A DNA stretch of 64,000 nt from the NCBI GenBank assembly GCA_016713035.1, contig JADJPW010000003.1, positions 434,001 to 498,000 of the forward strand, written 5' to 3'. Positions 53,143-61,915 of the stretch are shown one piece after another; the first letter of the stretch is position 1, and each line of letters opens with the position of its first letter. Below the pieces are notes generated by a model, which did no database searches, was not told where the DNA came from, and saw only the letters and a list, made by a program, of their open reading frames with translations. The translations under genes and the position numbers were made by a program. The stretch comes from Verrucomicrobiaceae bacterium. GTDB lineage: Bacteria; Verrucomicrobiota; Verrucomicrobiia; Verrucomicrobiales; Verrucomicrobiaceae.

Positions 53143-54584
53143 ACTGGTGACTCGTCCCTCACGAATTGAGTCATCACAGCGGCGATGAGCATCGACGCAC
53201 CGCCGAGCATCACGACTTTGACGGGATCGTTTTCAAAAAGCTGCTTCACCACGGGCTCCAGCGCCAGGGAGGCGAGGATCTCCGGAATCACGATGAAAAA
53301 GTTAAAGATGCCCATGTACACTCCCATCCGCCCCGCAGGAAGTGCGCCAGATAATATGGCATAGGGCATCGAAAGGATGCTCGCCCACGCGATGCCGACG
53401 CCGATCATGGTGCATTGCCAGAGTAGTTTGGCCTCCGGGCCTTTCAGGAAGCCGGTGGCAACGAGGCAGAGACCGCCTGCGATCAAGGCGAGGCTGTGGA
53501 CGGCCTTGCGGCTGGTTTTTTTCGCTAGCGGCGGCAATGCGAAGGCGACGAGGAAGCAGACGATGGAATACAAAGCGAAGGTTTGGCCGCCAAACAGAGT
53601 GCCTTCATCAAAGGCAGGCGATTTGGCATCCAACGTGCCGAAAATCTGCTGCGCGGTGGCGAGGCCAAAGAACATCCACATGCAGAAAAGACCGAGCCAG
53701 GTGAAGAACTGCACCACGGCGAGCTGCTTCATCGTTTTCGGCATCTCTGCGATGGCCGAGCCGACTTCTGGCCCGCTGAGAACGAGGCCGATGATGGCTC
53801 CGATGCCGCCACCGATCACGACATGCCAAATCGTCAGCGCATGCTCTACAAGATGCCCACGAGCGACACCGAGTAACAAACCGGCGACAGCGCCGATGAG
53901 CAAAAACTTGGCGTTGAAGTGAAATGTCCGCTGTGTGGCCCGCTCACGCTGAAAGGCCTGCATGTCCTCTGGCGGATACTCTTTGCTGGTGAAGACGGTC
54001 CACAGAACGGCGAGCAAAAATGCCGCCGCTCCGAGCTTGAAGGCCCACATGACGGAGAGCGGGATGCCGTTGGCGGCATTGCCGGTGACGCCGAATTTGT
54101 CCAGGATGCTCGGCAGCGCATTGGCCACTGCGGCACCGATGCCGATGAAGAAGCTCTGCATCACAAAACCGACTGTGCGCTGCTCTGGCGGCAGTTTGTC
54201 CGCCACGAAGGCTCGGAAGGGCTCCATGCTGATGTTGATGGAGGCATCTAGCACCCACAGCATGGATGCGGCGACCCACAGTGCAGGAGAGTCCGGCATG
54301 AAAAACAGCGCGATGGATGAGAGGATGGCCCCACAAAGAAAATACGGCCTGCGGCGGCCGAGCGCATTCCAGGTGCGGTCGCTCATGCTGCCGATGATCG
54401 GCTGCACGATGAGGCCCGTCATCGGCCCCGCGAGCCAGAGGATGGGGATCTTCGACGGATCAGCGCCGAGTTTGGTGTAGATGGCGCTCATGTTCGCCAG
54501 TTGCAGGCCGAAGCCGAACTGGATGCCCAGGAAGCCGAAGCTCATGTTGAAGATCTCGCCGAACGAGAGACGCGGTTTGCTCAT
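53139..54584 (-). CDS. MFS sugar transporter (SLC45/GPH-like)
   Basis: About 481 residues from the ATG at 54584 (a longer start at 54614 is possible). Twelve hydrophobic segments. Diagnostic blocks: FNMSFGFLGIQFGFGLQLAN at the start, GLIVQPIIGSMSDRTWNALG, GRRRPYFLCGAILSSIALFF, and SMPYAILSGALPAGRMGVYMG. This pattern fits maltose/sucrose-type MFS proteins. It is translationally coupled to the amylase gene, so uptake of alpha-glucan oligosaccharides is the likely job. Confidence 0.9.
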   Translation of the reverse strand: MSKPRLSFGEIFNMSFGFLGIQFGFGLQLANMSAIYTKLGADPSKIPILWLAGPMTGLIVQPIIGSMSDRTWNALGRRRPYFLCGAILSSIALFFMPDSPALWVAASMLWVLDASINISMEPFRAFVADKLPPEQRTVGFVMQSFFIGIGAAVANALPSILDKFGVTGNAANGIPLSVMWAFKLGAAAFLLAVLWTVFTSKEYPPEDMQAFQRERATQRTFHFNAKFLLIGAVAGLLLGVARGHLVEHALTIWHVVIGGGIGAIIGLVLSGPEVGSAIAEMPKTMKQLAVVQFFTWLGLFCMWMFFGLATAQQIFGTLDAKSPAFDEGTLFGGQTFALYSIVCFLVAFALPPLAKKTSRKAVHSLALIAGGLCLVATGFLKGPEAKLLWQCTMIGVGIAWASILSMPYAILSGALPAGRMGVYMGIFNFFIVIPEILASLALEPVVKQLFENDPVKVVMLGGASMLIAAVMTQFVRDESPV

Positions 54585-54672
54585 GCGGCGGCGAGTGTCC
54601 GTTTTTGGCCCCATATGGCAACCACGGCGGCTTGTTCAATTAGCCAATAGGTGTGCCACGGAGTCTATAAAC

Positions 54673-56337
54673 TCACTTTGAGCCCCCATCCTGCTCCACG
54701 CTGGCACGCCGTGCACGGTGGATGGCACGCAGGCGCAGCAGCAGCCAGACAGTGAGCAGAGATGTGATCCCCTGGAAGAATGCGAAGCTCAGAGGCACAG
54801 CACGCTTCACTGGCAAAGGCAGATCGGTGCCTGGCACCATCACCGTGGGTGCCGCGATGGGTCCATAGGCCGGTGATATGGCATTGAGCCAGGTCGCCAG
54901 CGGCAGGAGCCCATTATTAGCGCTGCCGACGATGGTGCCGATGAGCACCGGCACCACGCCGATAAAAAGCACACACAGGAACAAGCGCCGCCCACCCCAG
55001 CCCTCCAGCACGGCATAGTATGCCAGCACTGGATTCGCCAGCACCAGCAGGAAAACCAGCGGTGCATAGGCTGGTAGGGAGTGACCAGGGAACCACTTTG
55101 AGTCCATGATTGCCTGAGCAAAGATATTCCAGCTCACCGCTGCCGTGGTGATCATCATCAACACAAAAGGCAGCGAACTGGCGGCATCACGCAGACGTGG
55201 CACGCGTGGTAGGGAGAGCTTTTTGGCCTGCCGCAGGCCACGCCACTGCACATCGAGTGCAGGCGTGATGATGAAAACGAGCACCAGCATGATGAGCAGC
55301 GAAATGATGCCATATAGACCGATCATGATGACGGCTTCCCGCAGTGTAGGGTCCAGTAACTTGCCCCACTGGAACCTGCTCATAAAAGCACGCGTTGGGA
55401 AAATGCTCCCTGGCTCGATGAGTGGCAGTGCATTGCCCAGCAGGAGCACCTGCACCCAGATGAAGAGAGCCACGGCCCATGCTTTCCCCAGTAGATGTGA
55501 CTCCGCACGGCACCAGCGCCGCCAGACCATGGTGCCAAAGGTCAGCATGATGCCGCCTTGGCACACCAGGGTGAAGACGATGCTATCGAACTCTAGGCCA
55601 AAGAATTTCACCTGTGGATCGAGCTCACGGAGCACCTTCGCGACGCCACCTGCATCACGTGGCATGAAGAAGTGCCAGTTCTCCATCACCACCGGTCGGA
55701 CTGTGAGGTATTCAAAAAAGATCAGCCCCGCCTGGGCGATCTGCGGCATCCCCGTATAGAGCATGGCGATGACAAACATCGACACCAGCGTGGCTGAGCG
55801 CCGATTCTTGATCACCATGCCCGCCGCCAGCGCTGTGACATGGTACATCAGTGCTGTGGTGATGAGCACGCCGTAGATCGACGCCCATGCACGCAGTGGC
55901 ACCTGTCCATGGTATAGGCCCCAGGCGGTGAATGGCAGCGTGCTAGCAAACAGTAGCCACTCACGCACTGGCAGTCCTAGCCAGAATCCGACCACCTTTG
56001 CTAGGGGCGACATCGGCTGAAGGCGCTGGTAATCCATGACGCCCTCATCCGCCTCGGTGATGATGCCGCTGACTGCCTGGCCCACACCCATGAAAAAGAG
56101 GATGAAGGCCTGAATAATGAGCAGCGGGATCAGAGGCACACGCTCCGCATCCACTGGCAGCATGCCGCCGCGATACATCGACACTGTGCGTGAGATGAAA
56201 AACACAAACCCGCTCAAAATCAGCGTCAAAATCAGCCAAAGTGCCAATCCCTGCGGTCGCAGACGTGAGCGGCAGTAACGGCGAATGATGGGATTCGCCC
56301 AGATTTTCCATGCAGGACATGTCGGTGAGTCGTTCAT
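54673..56337 (-). CDS. ABC transporter permease (ABC-2-like)
   Basis: 554 residues with about 12 hydrophobic segments, for example LALWLILTLILSGFVFFISRT, LIPLLIIQAFILFFMGVGQAV and IISLLIMLVLVFIITPALDV. No enzymatic motif. It is coupled to the ATPase gene by an ATGA overlap at 56334-56337, so the two form one exporter. Substrate unknown. Confidence 0.82.
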   Translation of the reverse strand: MNDSPTCPAWKIWANPIIRRYCRSRLRPQGLALWLILTLILSGFVFFISRTVSMYRGGMLPVDAERVPLIPLLIIQAFILFFMGVGQAVSGIITEADEGVMDYQRLQPMSPLAKVVGFWLGLPVREWLLFASTLPFTAWGLYHGQVPLRAWASIYGVLITTALMYHVTALAAGMVIKNRRSATLVSMFVIAMLYTGMPQIAQAGLIFFEYLTVRPVVMENWHFFMPRDAGGVAKVLRELDPQVKFFGLEFDSIVFTLVCQGGIMLTFGTMVWRRWCRAESHLLGKAWAVALFIWVQVLLLGNALPLIEPGSIFPTRAFMSRFQWGKLLDPTLREAVIMIGLYGIISLLIMLVLVFIITPALDVQWRGLRQAKKLSLPRVPRLRDAASSLPFVLMMITTAAVSWNIFAQAIMDSKWFPGHSLPAYAPLVFLLVLANPVLAYYAVLEGWGGRRLFLCVLFIGVVPVLIGTIVGSANNGLLPLATWLNAISPAYGPIAAPTVMVPGTDLPLPVKRAVPLSFAFFQGITSLLTVWLLLRLRAIHRARRASVEQDGGSK

Positions 56338-57296
56338 GCCTTTTGTCCCTTTCCATTGCTTTCAGCCACATCGACAAGGATGTCTTCAAAGGAAGATTTC
56401 TGCTCTTCGAACACCGTGACGCGGAATTTTTCTGCGATGCAGGCTGTGAGTAGGTCCGCCTGCTCCTCGTCACTGCCAGTGAAATGAAAGCGCACTCGTT
56501 TGTCGATCAAGACGGCCTCACTCACGCCAGGGCGTGTGCGCAGCCACTCGCAGGCCTCGTGCTCACGATCCAGCAGGCTCACATGCACCACACGCTCCGC
56601 ACGGCCCAGGAGCCTGCGCACCTGATCGACTGTGCCAGAGGCCAGAAGGCGGCCTTTATTCATCACGCAGAGAGACGTGCACATCTCTGCGAGCTCACTG
56701 AGGATGTGGGAGCTCACAAAGACCGTCGCCCCATCTGCCGCGAGCTTTCGCAGCACGAGGCGCAGATTCCGGCGAGAGAGCGGGTCCATACCGCTGGCGG
56801 GTTCATCGAGAATGAGCACTCGCGGGCGATGCAGCAGCGTTTTCGCCAGCACGAGGCGCTGGGTCTGGCCACGAGAGAGAGTTTTGCAGAGTTTCTCACG
56901 CTGCGGCATCAGATCGACCTCCGCTAAGCATTCATCCACCCGCACACGCCTTTGCGCCGCAGTGCCGAGGCCGTGCGCATCGGCGTAGAGATCGAGAAAC
57001 TCCCACAGCTTCAGATCCGACGGCACCGGGGCGAGGTCTGGCATGTAGCCCAGCACTCGCCGCGCGGCCTCTGGCTCCTCTGCGATGTCGATACCCGCCA
57101 GCCGCACCTCACCATACGTCGGCTCCATCAGCGTCGTCAGCACGCGGAAGGTGCTGGTCTTCCCTGCCCCATTCGGTCCTACCAGACCAAAAACCTCACC
57201 CGCAGGCACTTGCAGCGTCAGGTCATTCACCGCCACGAAGTCGCCATAGTCCACTCGCAGGTCGCGGATGTCGATGGCGGCAGTTGCAGAAGTCAT
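56334..57296 (-). CDS. ABC transporter ATP-binding protein
   Basis: 320 residues. Walker A GLVGPNGAGKTSTFRVL, Q-loop at VLGYMPDLAPVP, signature LSRGQTQR (variant of LSGGQ), Walker B VLILDEPASGMDP and switch FVSSHILSELAEM. The C-terminal extension (ERVVHVSLLDREHEACEWLR, AEKFRVTVFEEQKSSFEDIL) is the DUF4162-like regulatory part seen in CcmA/NatA-type exporters. It powers the coupled permease. Confidence 0.93.
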   Translation of the reverse strand: MTSATAAIDIRDLRVDYGDFVAVNDLTLQVPAGEVFGLVGPNGAGKTSTFRVLTTLMEPTYGEVRLAGIDIAEEPEAARRVLGYMPDLAPVPSDLKLWEFLDLYADAHGLGTAAQRRVRVDECLAEVDLMPQREKLCKTLSRGQTQRLVLAKTLLHRPRVLILDEPASGMDPLSRRNLRLVLRKLAADGATVFVSSHILSELAEMCTSLCVMNKGRLLASGTVDQVRRLLGRAERVVHVSLLDREHEACEWLRTRPGVSEAVLIDKRVRFHFTGSDEEQADLLTACIAEKFRVTVFEEQKSSFEDILVDVAESNGKGQKA

Positions 57297-57355
57297 GAAG
57301 GGGCGGAGTCTAGGAGTAGCAGTTCACGACTCAAGCGCATAAATTCACCCATCTC

Positions 57356-58309
57356 ATGAAGCCCAGCACCATCATCGCCCTTCTCACCGGCTTGCTCATA
57401 GGCGGCACGGCGGTTGTTTTCTTCCAGGCTTCTCTACCGCCGCCAGAAGGCAGTGCTGAGGAGAAGGCGGAGCTACTCAAGTCCGAGCTGACGAAGGCAC
57501 AGAGCCGTATCGCGAAGCTGGAAGCCCAAATCCCCACGAAACCGGCCGATCTAGCCGCTGCAGCTCGTGGCGGCGCGGCGGATATTTTGGAGGATTTGAA
57601 GCATGGACGGCCCGTGGACCTCGATCGGCTCTACCAGAGGCTGAAGCCCGCGCTGCGTGATCTCGCACCCGTCATGGCGCATCTGCGGATGCGTGAGCAA
57701 AAGAAGGAATTCGCCCGCATCGCCGCGCACATGGGAGAGGCCTACCACCTCAACGAAACGCAGCAAAAAGCACTGCAAGTCTGGCTCGCCGAGCGTGCCA
57801 TCGCGGATGCAGAGACCTTCAATCAAGTGGCCTTTGGCGAGAATAGCCGCATGGAGGACATCTTGAAGGCCATGAAGCTGCAAAAACCGAAAAAAGGGCT
57901 CGATGACTTCATGGAGCGCACACTGACTGGCTCTGAGAAGCAGCGTTACACGGCCGACAGGCTGGTGGAGCGCACCACCGCCATCGAAAACGAGGCCAAC
58001 AACCGCCTCCAGCGCCTACACCAGGCCGTCCCGCTGGATGAGGCCCAGCAGGATAAAGTTTTCGCCATCATGGCCCGCAGCTCGCCGGATTTTGATCCGA
58101 ATACCAAGCTCGGCATCTCGGTCGGCAATGACATGAGCGGCATCCGGCCCGGTGCTGACCGTGAATCCGCGATCATGAGCGTGCTCACAGCGGACCAGCG
58201 CCGCCAATACGAGGCCTATCGTCAGCGCCAACGCAGCGAGGCCGAGCGCAACGCCACCGAGATGGGTATCAAGCTGCCGGCAGACTGGGATGTCTTTGAA
58301 GAATGGTGA
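57356..58309 (+). CDS. Hypothetical exported helical protein
   Basis: 317 residues. N-terminal signal-anchor (TIIALLTGLLIGGTAVVFF), then a coiled-coil stretch (EEKAELLKSELTKAQSRIAK, about 34-60), then long helices rich in charged residues (AHMGEAYHLNETQQKALQVWL, TADQRRQYEAYRQRQRSEAE). The last pattern recalls Spy/CpxP-like heavy-metal or misfolding sensors, but I cannot call it. It is divergent from the ABC exporter operon. Confidence 0.75.
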   Translation: MKPSTIIALLTGLLIGGTAVVFFQASLPPPEGSAEEKAELLKSELTKAQSRIAKLEAQIPTKPADLAAAARGGAADILEDLKHGRPVDLDRLYQRLKPALRDLAPVMAHLRMREQKKEFARIAAHMGEAYHLNETQQKALQVWLAERAIADAETFNQVAFGENSRMEDILKAMKLQKPKKGLDDFMERTLTGSEKQRYTADRLVERTTAIENEANNRLQRLHQAVPLDEAQQDKVFAIMARSSPDFDPNTKLGISVGNDMSGIRPGADRESAIMSVLTADQRRQYEAYRQRQRSEAERNATEMGIKLPADWDVFEEW

Positions 58310-58315
58310 ACAAGC

Positions 58316-59950
58316 TCACGCTCGCTTCGTCTCTTTGGCCAAAGCACGGAATTTCTCTGCCTCAGCACGCAGCTCCGCTTTTTCCTGCATCTGCTGCGCC
58401 GTGTAGGGGAAGCGGGTGCGCCAGTTGGCATCGCTGACGACGCCGTGGACGTTGAAGCGGTCTGTCATGCTGAAGAGGTCCGTGATCATGATGGCGGCGT
58501 AGCGGCTGGCGCTTTGCAGCAGGCCGCGCATGAGCTGCCATTTGATGGTGTCATTGTATGGTGAGTAATCACTGGTCGCGGGCATGTTGGCGAACTCGGC
58601 GAGCAGGCGCAGCTCGCGGCCAGCTTTCATGCGGTCTTCATGCTCAGGGGCGTGATGCATGTTGTGACGGCATCCGTCCCAGATCGCCGCCATCGGCGGA
58701 TGATCATGCGTGGCATAGGTAGTGAAGCTGCACTCATCATAGGTGAGGCCAGAGATGGCCCGATCATCAGGCGTGACCTCCCACTGCGGCACTTTGAATC
58801 CGGGGATGCCGCGCTCGAGTAGATGCGGACGCACGTAGTCTGGCACGGCACCGAGATCTTCGCCCACGACTTCTGCGCCCTGCGCGGCGGATTGGATCAT
58901 ACGCAGGTATTTGTCCCCTGCGGCACGGTTCGCGGCGCAGTGTGCGGGCGTATCGTCATCGTTCTCTTTGAAATGCGGCAAGCGGTCGCCAGTGCGGGCT
59001 TTGGCCTCGTCTTCACTGAGTGGGAGGAACTCGGCATTGCGCTGCGGACGCCAGGGAAAGCTATAAATGCGGTAAAATCCGAGGACATGGTCGATGCGGA
59101 AGATGTGGAAGACATCGGTGAGCTTCGCGATGCGCTGGCGCCACCATGCGAATTTATCCTTCTCCATCACATCCCAGCGATAGAGCGGGATGCCCCAGTT
59201 CTGCCCCCATTTTTGCACGAAGAGATCGTCTTTGAAGATTTTCTCCGGTGGAGCACCGCCGCTCCATTCGAGATCAAAGAGCTGCGGATTGGCAAAGACG
59301 TCTGCGCTGTAAAAATTCACTCCGATGGGGATGTCGCCCATGAGCCGCACGCCGATCTGCGAGCCATAGGTCCGTAGCTCACGCCACTGGGTGAAGGCGA
59401 TCCACTGCGCCCAGGCATGAAAGGCATCTGGCTGCACCGCCTGGCGAGCATCTGCGGGCCACTGGTCCCACAGCTCGTTCCCATGCACGTCGATGAGAGT
59501 GCGGAAGACGACGTAATCGACGAGCCAGGAGGCCTCTTGCTCACAAAAGGCCTCAAAGGCGGCGACTCGAGCCTTATCTTTGCCAAAACGCGAATACGCC
59601 AGCCGCAGCAGTTTCATCTTCACGCGGCGTGCAGCGGGGTAATTGACCAAATCGCCGCTAAAGTCCTCCCCCGCCTTTGCTTCGGCCACATGAGCCGCTT
59701 TGAGCTCTGGGATGGTCTGCGGGGAAATCTCCAGCAGCACGGGATCGAGCGCTACGGAGCTGATGGCATTGTAGGGGCTGTTATCCGGGCCTGTTTCATT
59801 GATGGGCAGTAGTTGGACAAAGCCGATGCCGTGCTGGGCAGACCAGTCCATGAGCTCACGCAGCGAGCGTGTGTCGCCGATGCCGAGATCGTCATCATGC
59901 CGGAGGGCGAAAACAGGAGCGAGGATACCAGCGGAGCGTTTGGTGGTCAT
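58316..59950 (-). CDS. malQ: 4-alpha-glucanotransferase (GH77, amylomaltase)
   Basis: 544 residues, normal for MalQ. SAGILAPVFALRHDDDLGIGD at the start, FVQLLPINETGPDNSPYNAIS, then the nucleophile-region FRIDHVLGFYRIYSFPW, EVVGEDLGAVPDYVRPHLL with the acid/base Glu, and TYATHDHPPMAAIWDG with the catalytic Asp. It transfers glucan chains between maltodextrins in the cytosol, which fits the MFS-amylase pair about 3 kb away. Convergent with the hypothetical gene before it, 6 bp apart. Confidence 0.95.
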   Translation of the reverse strand: MTTKRSAGILAPVFALRHDDDLGIGDTRSLRELMDWSAQHGIGFVQLLPINETGPDNSPYNAISSVALDPVLLEISPQTIPELKAAHVAEAKAGEDFSGDLVNYPAARRVKMKLLRLAYSRFGKDKARVAAFEAFCEQEASWLVDYVVFRTLIDVHGNELWDQWPADARQAVQPDAFHAWAQWIAFTQWRELRTYGSQIGVRLMGDIPIGVNFYSADVFANPQLFDLEWSGGAPPEKIFKDDLFVQKWGQNWGIPLYRWDVMEKDKFAWWRQRIAKLTDVFHIFRIDHVLGFYRIYSFPWRPQRNAEFLPLSEDEAKARTGDRLPHFKENDDDTPAHCAANRAAGDKYLRMIQSAAQGAEVVGEDLGAVPDYVRPHLLERGIPGFKVPQWEVTPDDRAISGLTYDECSFTTYATHDHPPMAAIWDGCRHNMHHAPEHEDRMKAGRELRLLAEFANMPATSDYSPYNDTIKWQLMRGLLQSASRYAAIMITDLFSMTDRFNVHGVVSDANWRTRFPYTAQQMQEKAELRAEAEKFRALAKETKRA

Positions 59951-60057
59951 AAAAGAGGGCCGTGATGATGTGGCGAGTCACCGCGAGATGCAAATGCCAT
60001 GCCCAAAGTTGGCGAAATGGAGAAGGAGCAGAAATCGGGCTCCAAATTGGCAGGGGC

Positions 60058-60080
60058 GGCTAGAGCACGGCTTTCTTCAC
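60058..60080 (+). repeat. 23-bp direct repeat, copy 1 of the murI 3' end
   Basis: Perfectly identical to 60263-60285, which contains the murI stop and last codons. The distance between the two copies is 205 bp and the heptamer arrays lie between them. Confidence 0.9.
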
Positions 60081-60094
60081 ACAATTTCAGGAAC

Positions 60095-60203
60095 GGAGTG
60101 CTCAGTTCTCAGTGCTCAGTGGCAATCACCAGGAGCAAATCAACTGACCACTAAGCACTAAGCACTAAGCACTAAGCACTAAGCACTAAGCACTGAGCAC
60201 TCC
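60095..60203 (+). repeat. Inverted heptamer arrays (CACTAAG units)
   Basis: Left arm 60095-60122 has four units (rc: CACTGAG, CACTGAG, AACTGAG, CACTCC). Right arm 60148-60203 has six CACTAAG units, then CACTGAG and CACTCC. Loop of 25 bases. The unit is 7 bp, so this is not a CRISPR. Confidence 0.9.
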
Positions 60204-60262
60204 GACGAGGCGGACACGAAAACAGACTGCGGTGTTTTTTTACCCAGAGTGCTAGAAATGCA

Positions 60263-60285
60263 GGCTAGAGCACGGCTTTCTTCAC
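60263..60285 (+). repeat. 23-bp direct repeat, copy 2 (murI 3' end)
   Basis: Holds the murI stop codon and the codons for VKKAVL. Identical to 60058-60080. Confidence 0.9.
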
Positions 60286-61080
60286 CTTGCCGAATTCTGC
60301 GTCCAGGAAGCGGCGGGCGAGGATTTCTGCCTGCTCGCTGTGATCGGTGAGGAAGAGTTCGAGCGTGGGCTTTGCTTTGGCGCTGCGCAGGAGGTTTTGC
60401 TGTTCCAGCAGGGTCTTCACCTGGGCGGCGCAGGTGCTGGCGCTGTCCACGAGGCGGACTTTCTGGCCGAGCATGCGCTTGAGCACGGGAATGAGCAGCG
60501 GGTAGTGCGTGCAACCGAGCACGAGGGTGTCGATGCCTTTGTCGAGCAGGGGTTTGAGGTAATCACGCAGCACGCTTTTGAGTGCGGGGTGGTCTGTCCA
60601 GCCTTCTTCGATGAAGGGGACGAGCAGCGGTGTGGCGCGGGCCTCGATGAGCACGTCTGGGCGGCGCATGGCGATCTCATGCTGATACGCGTGGCTGCGG
60701 ATGGTGCCTGCGGTGCCGATGATGCCCACGCGTTCACAGCTAGGGTCTGCCAGGGTGGCATCCACTCCAGGTCCGAGCACACCGATGACAGGGACGCGAA
60801 AAGTGGCCTGCAAAAGCGGCAGCGCATGGGCGGTGGCTGTGTTGCAGGCGACGACGACGGCCTTCACACCATGACTGACGAGGAACTGCGTGTCCTCCAT
60901 GCTAAAGCGGCGGATGGTATCAGGCGACTTGGAGCCGTAGGGCACGCGGGCAGTGTCCCCGAGGTAGATGATGGACTCCTGGGGCAGTAGCTCACGCAGC
61001 GCCCGCACCACGGTGAGCCCACCCACGCCGGAATCGAAGACACCGAGGGGGCTGGCAGAGGTAGGAGCGGGCTGTGGCAT
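60265..61080 (-). CDS. murI: Glutamate racemase
   Basis: 271 residues from the ATG at 61080 (MPQPAP). LGVFDSGVGGLTVVRALREL at the start, YLGDTARVPYGSKSPDTIRR, the first catalytic Cys in VVVACNTATAHALPLL, GIIGTAGTIRSHAYQ, and the second Cys in DTLVLGCTHYPLLIP. It makes D-glutamate for peptidoglycan in the cytosol. The 3' end is duplicated beyond the gene. A longer reading frame to 61425 lies antisense to the next gene and is not credible. Confidence 0.94.
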   Translation of the reverse strand: MPQPAPTSASPLGVFDSGVGGLTVVRALRELLPQESIIYLGDTARVPYGSKSPDTIRRFSMEDTQFLVSHGVKAVVVACNTATAHALPLLQATFRVPVIGVLGPGVDATLADPSCERVGIIGTAGTIRSHAYQHEIAMRRPDVLIEARATPLLVPFIEEGWTDHPALKSVLRDYLKPLLDKGIDTLVLGCTHYPLLIPVLKRMLGQKVRLVDSASTCAAQVKTLLEQQNLLRSAKAKPTLELFLTDHSEQAEILARRFLDAEFGKVKKAVL

Positions 61081-61200
61081 GATGGCGCGATGCATGCGCG
61101 GACTTCCCGGTGCTGTCAAAAGGTCAAGCATCGCCCCTGGCTGCCAAAGTTGAACCTTTGTGGCGATTTCTTGACCAAAATGCCGGCTTCCAGTAAAAAC

Positions 61201-61470
61201 ATGCCCGAAATGATCGAAATCGAAATCTACGCCCCCGGACTCCGCAATGAGTCGCGCATGCTCCAGCTCCGCAACCAGATGGATAGCTTCCCGCGTGTGC
61301 GCTACAAAGTAGATGCCCATCACGACATCGTGTACTTTGAGATCGACCGCCCAGGCGACATCAATCAGATGGAGATTCATCAAATCTTCGATGCCATCGA
61401 CTTGGTGCCACGCTTCGTCGGTCAAATCCCGGACGAGCTGCGCACGGGTGAAACGGCGCGGATTCAGTGA
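61201..61470 (+). CDS. Small hypothetical protein
   Basis: 89 residues from the ATG at 61201. Alternating strands and helices (MIEIEIYAPGLRNESRMLQL, VDAHHDIVYFEIDRPGDIN, MEIHQIFDAIDLVPRFVGQ) suggest a ferredoxin-like alpha/beta fold. No known family comes to mind. Its last 7 bp overlap the convergent SufE gene. Confidence 0.7.
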   Translation: MPEMIEIEIYAPGLRNESRMLQLRNQMDSFPRVRYKVDAHHDIVYFEIDRPGDINQMEIHQIFDAIDLVPRFVGQIPDELRTGETARIQ

Positions 61471-61913
61471 ATCTGTGGCTCTGTGAGCCGCCGCACGGCC
61501 TCCTGCATGCGGCGTAGGACGTAATAGACCGTCTGGCTACGCAGCCGCACGAGATCTGCGCCGATGATGCGTGGCACAAAATCATGCGACAGGTGCAAAA
61601 CCTGCCCTGCATGAGCCCCTGCGAGTCCACGGCATAAAATGACCGTCAGAGCCCGTGTGAGCGTCTGCACCTTCGGGCCGAGTGAGATGGCAAAGTGGGC
61701 CTTTTGGCCGATTCCTAGCCGCAGATGCACACCGACGGTGTCTGTGCATTCGGCATCGTGCCGCACGTCTTCGAGATCAAAGCACTCACCAGGCCGTGGG
61801 GCATGCTGAGCGGCCTGCGCAGCGAGTTCGATCAGATTTTCCCGCCGCTCGCCTTCTGGCAGGGCTTCAAAGAAAGTGATCAACTCACTCAGGGCTGCTG
61901 GATAGTCGGACAT
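61464..61913 (-). CDS. sufE: SufE-family cysteine desulfurase accessory protein
   Basis: 149 residues from the ATG at 61913. Start pattern YPAALSELITFFEALPEGER matches SufE helices, and FDLEDVRHDAECTDTVGVHLRL holds the position of the sulfur-accepting Cys. The end (IIGADLVRLRSQTVYYVLRRMQ) has the SufE core. It takes persulfide sulfur from SufS to iron-sulfur assembly. The Cys environment (ECTDTVGV) departs from the usual GCQSxVW, so activity is not certain. Starts 2 bp after the DUF6807 gene stop. Confidence 0.8.
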   Translation of the reverse strand: MSDYPAALSELITFFEALPEGERRENLIELAAQAAQHAPRPGECFDLEDVRHDAECTDTVGVHLRLGIGQKAHFAISLGPKVQTLTRALTVILCRGLAGAHAGQVLHLSHDFVPRIIGADLVRLRSQTVYYVLRRMQEAVRRLTEPQIH

Positions 61914-61915
61914 GG

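Larger units (their letters stand above)
59951..60264. other. Intergenic stretch with heptamer arrays and a duplicated murI end
   Basis: No gene is seen. 59951-60057 holds nothing I recognise. 60058-60080 duplicates the murI 3' end, and 60095-60203 is an inverted pair of heptamer arrays. 60204-60262 is plain sequence with one T run. The region looks like a 205-bp insertion into the murI end. Confidence 0.75.

Noticed and set aside
60148..60203. Possible CRISPR array
   Set aside because: Repeat unit is 7 bp with no spacers, so it is a tandem repeat.
61080..61425. Longer start for murI at 61425
   Set aside because: It would run antisense through the small gene at 61201 and add 115 residues foreign to glutamate racemase.
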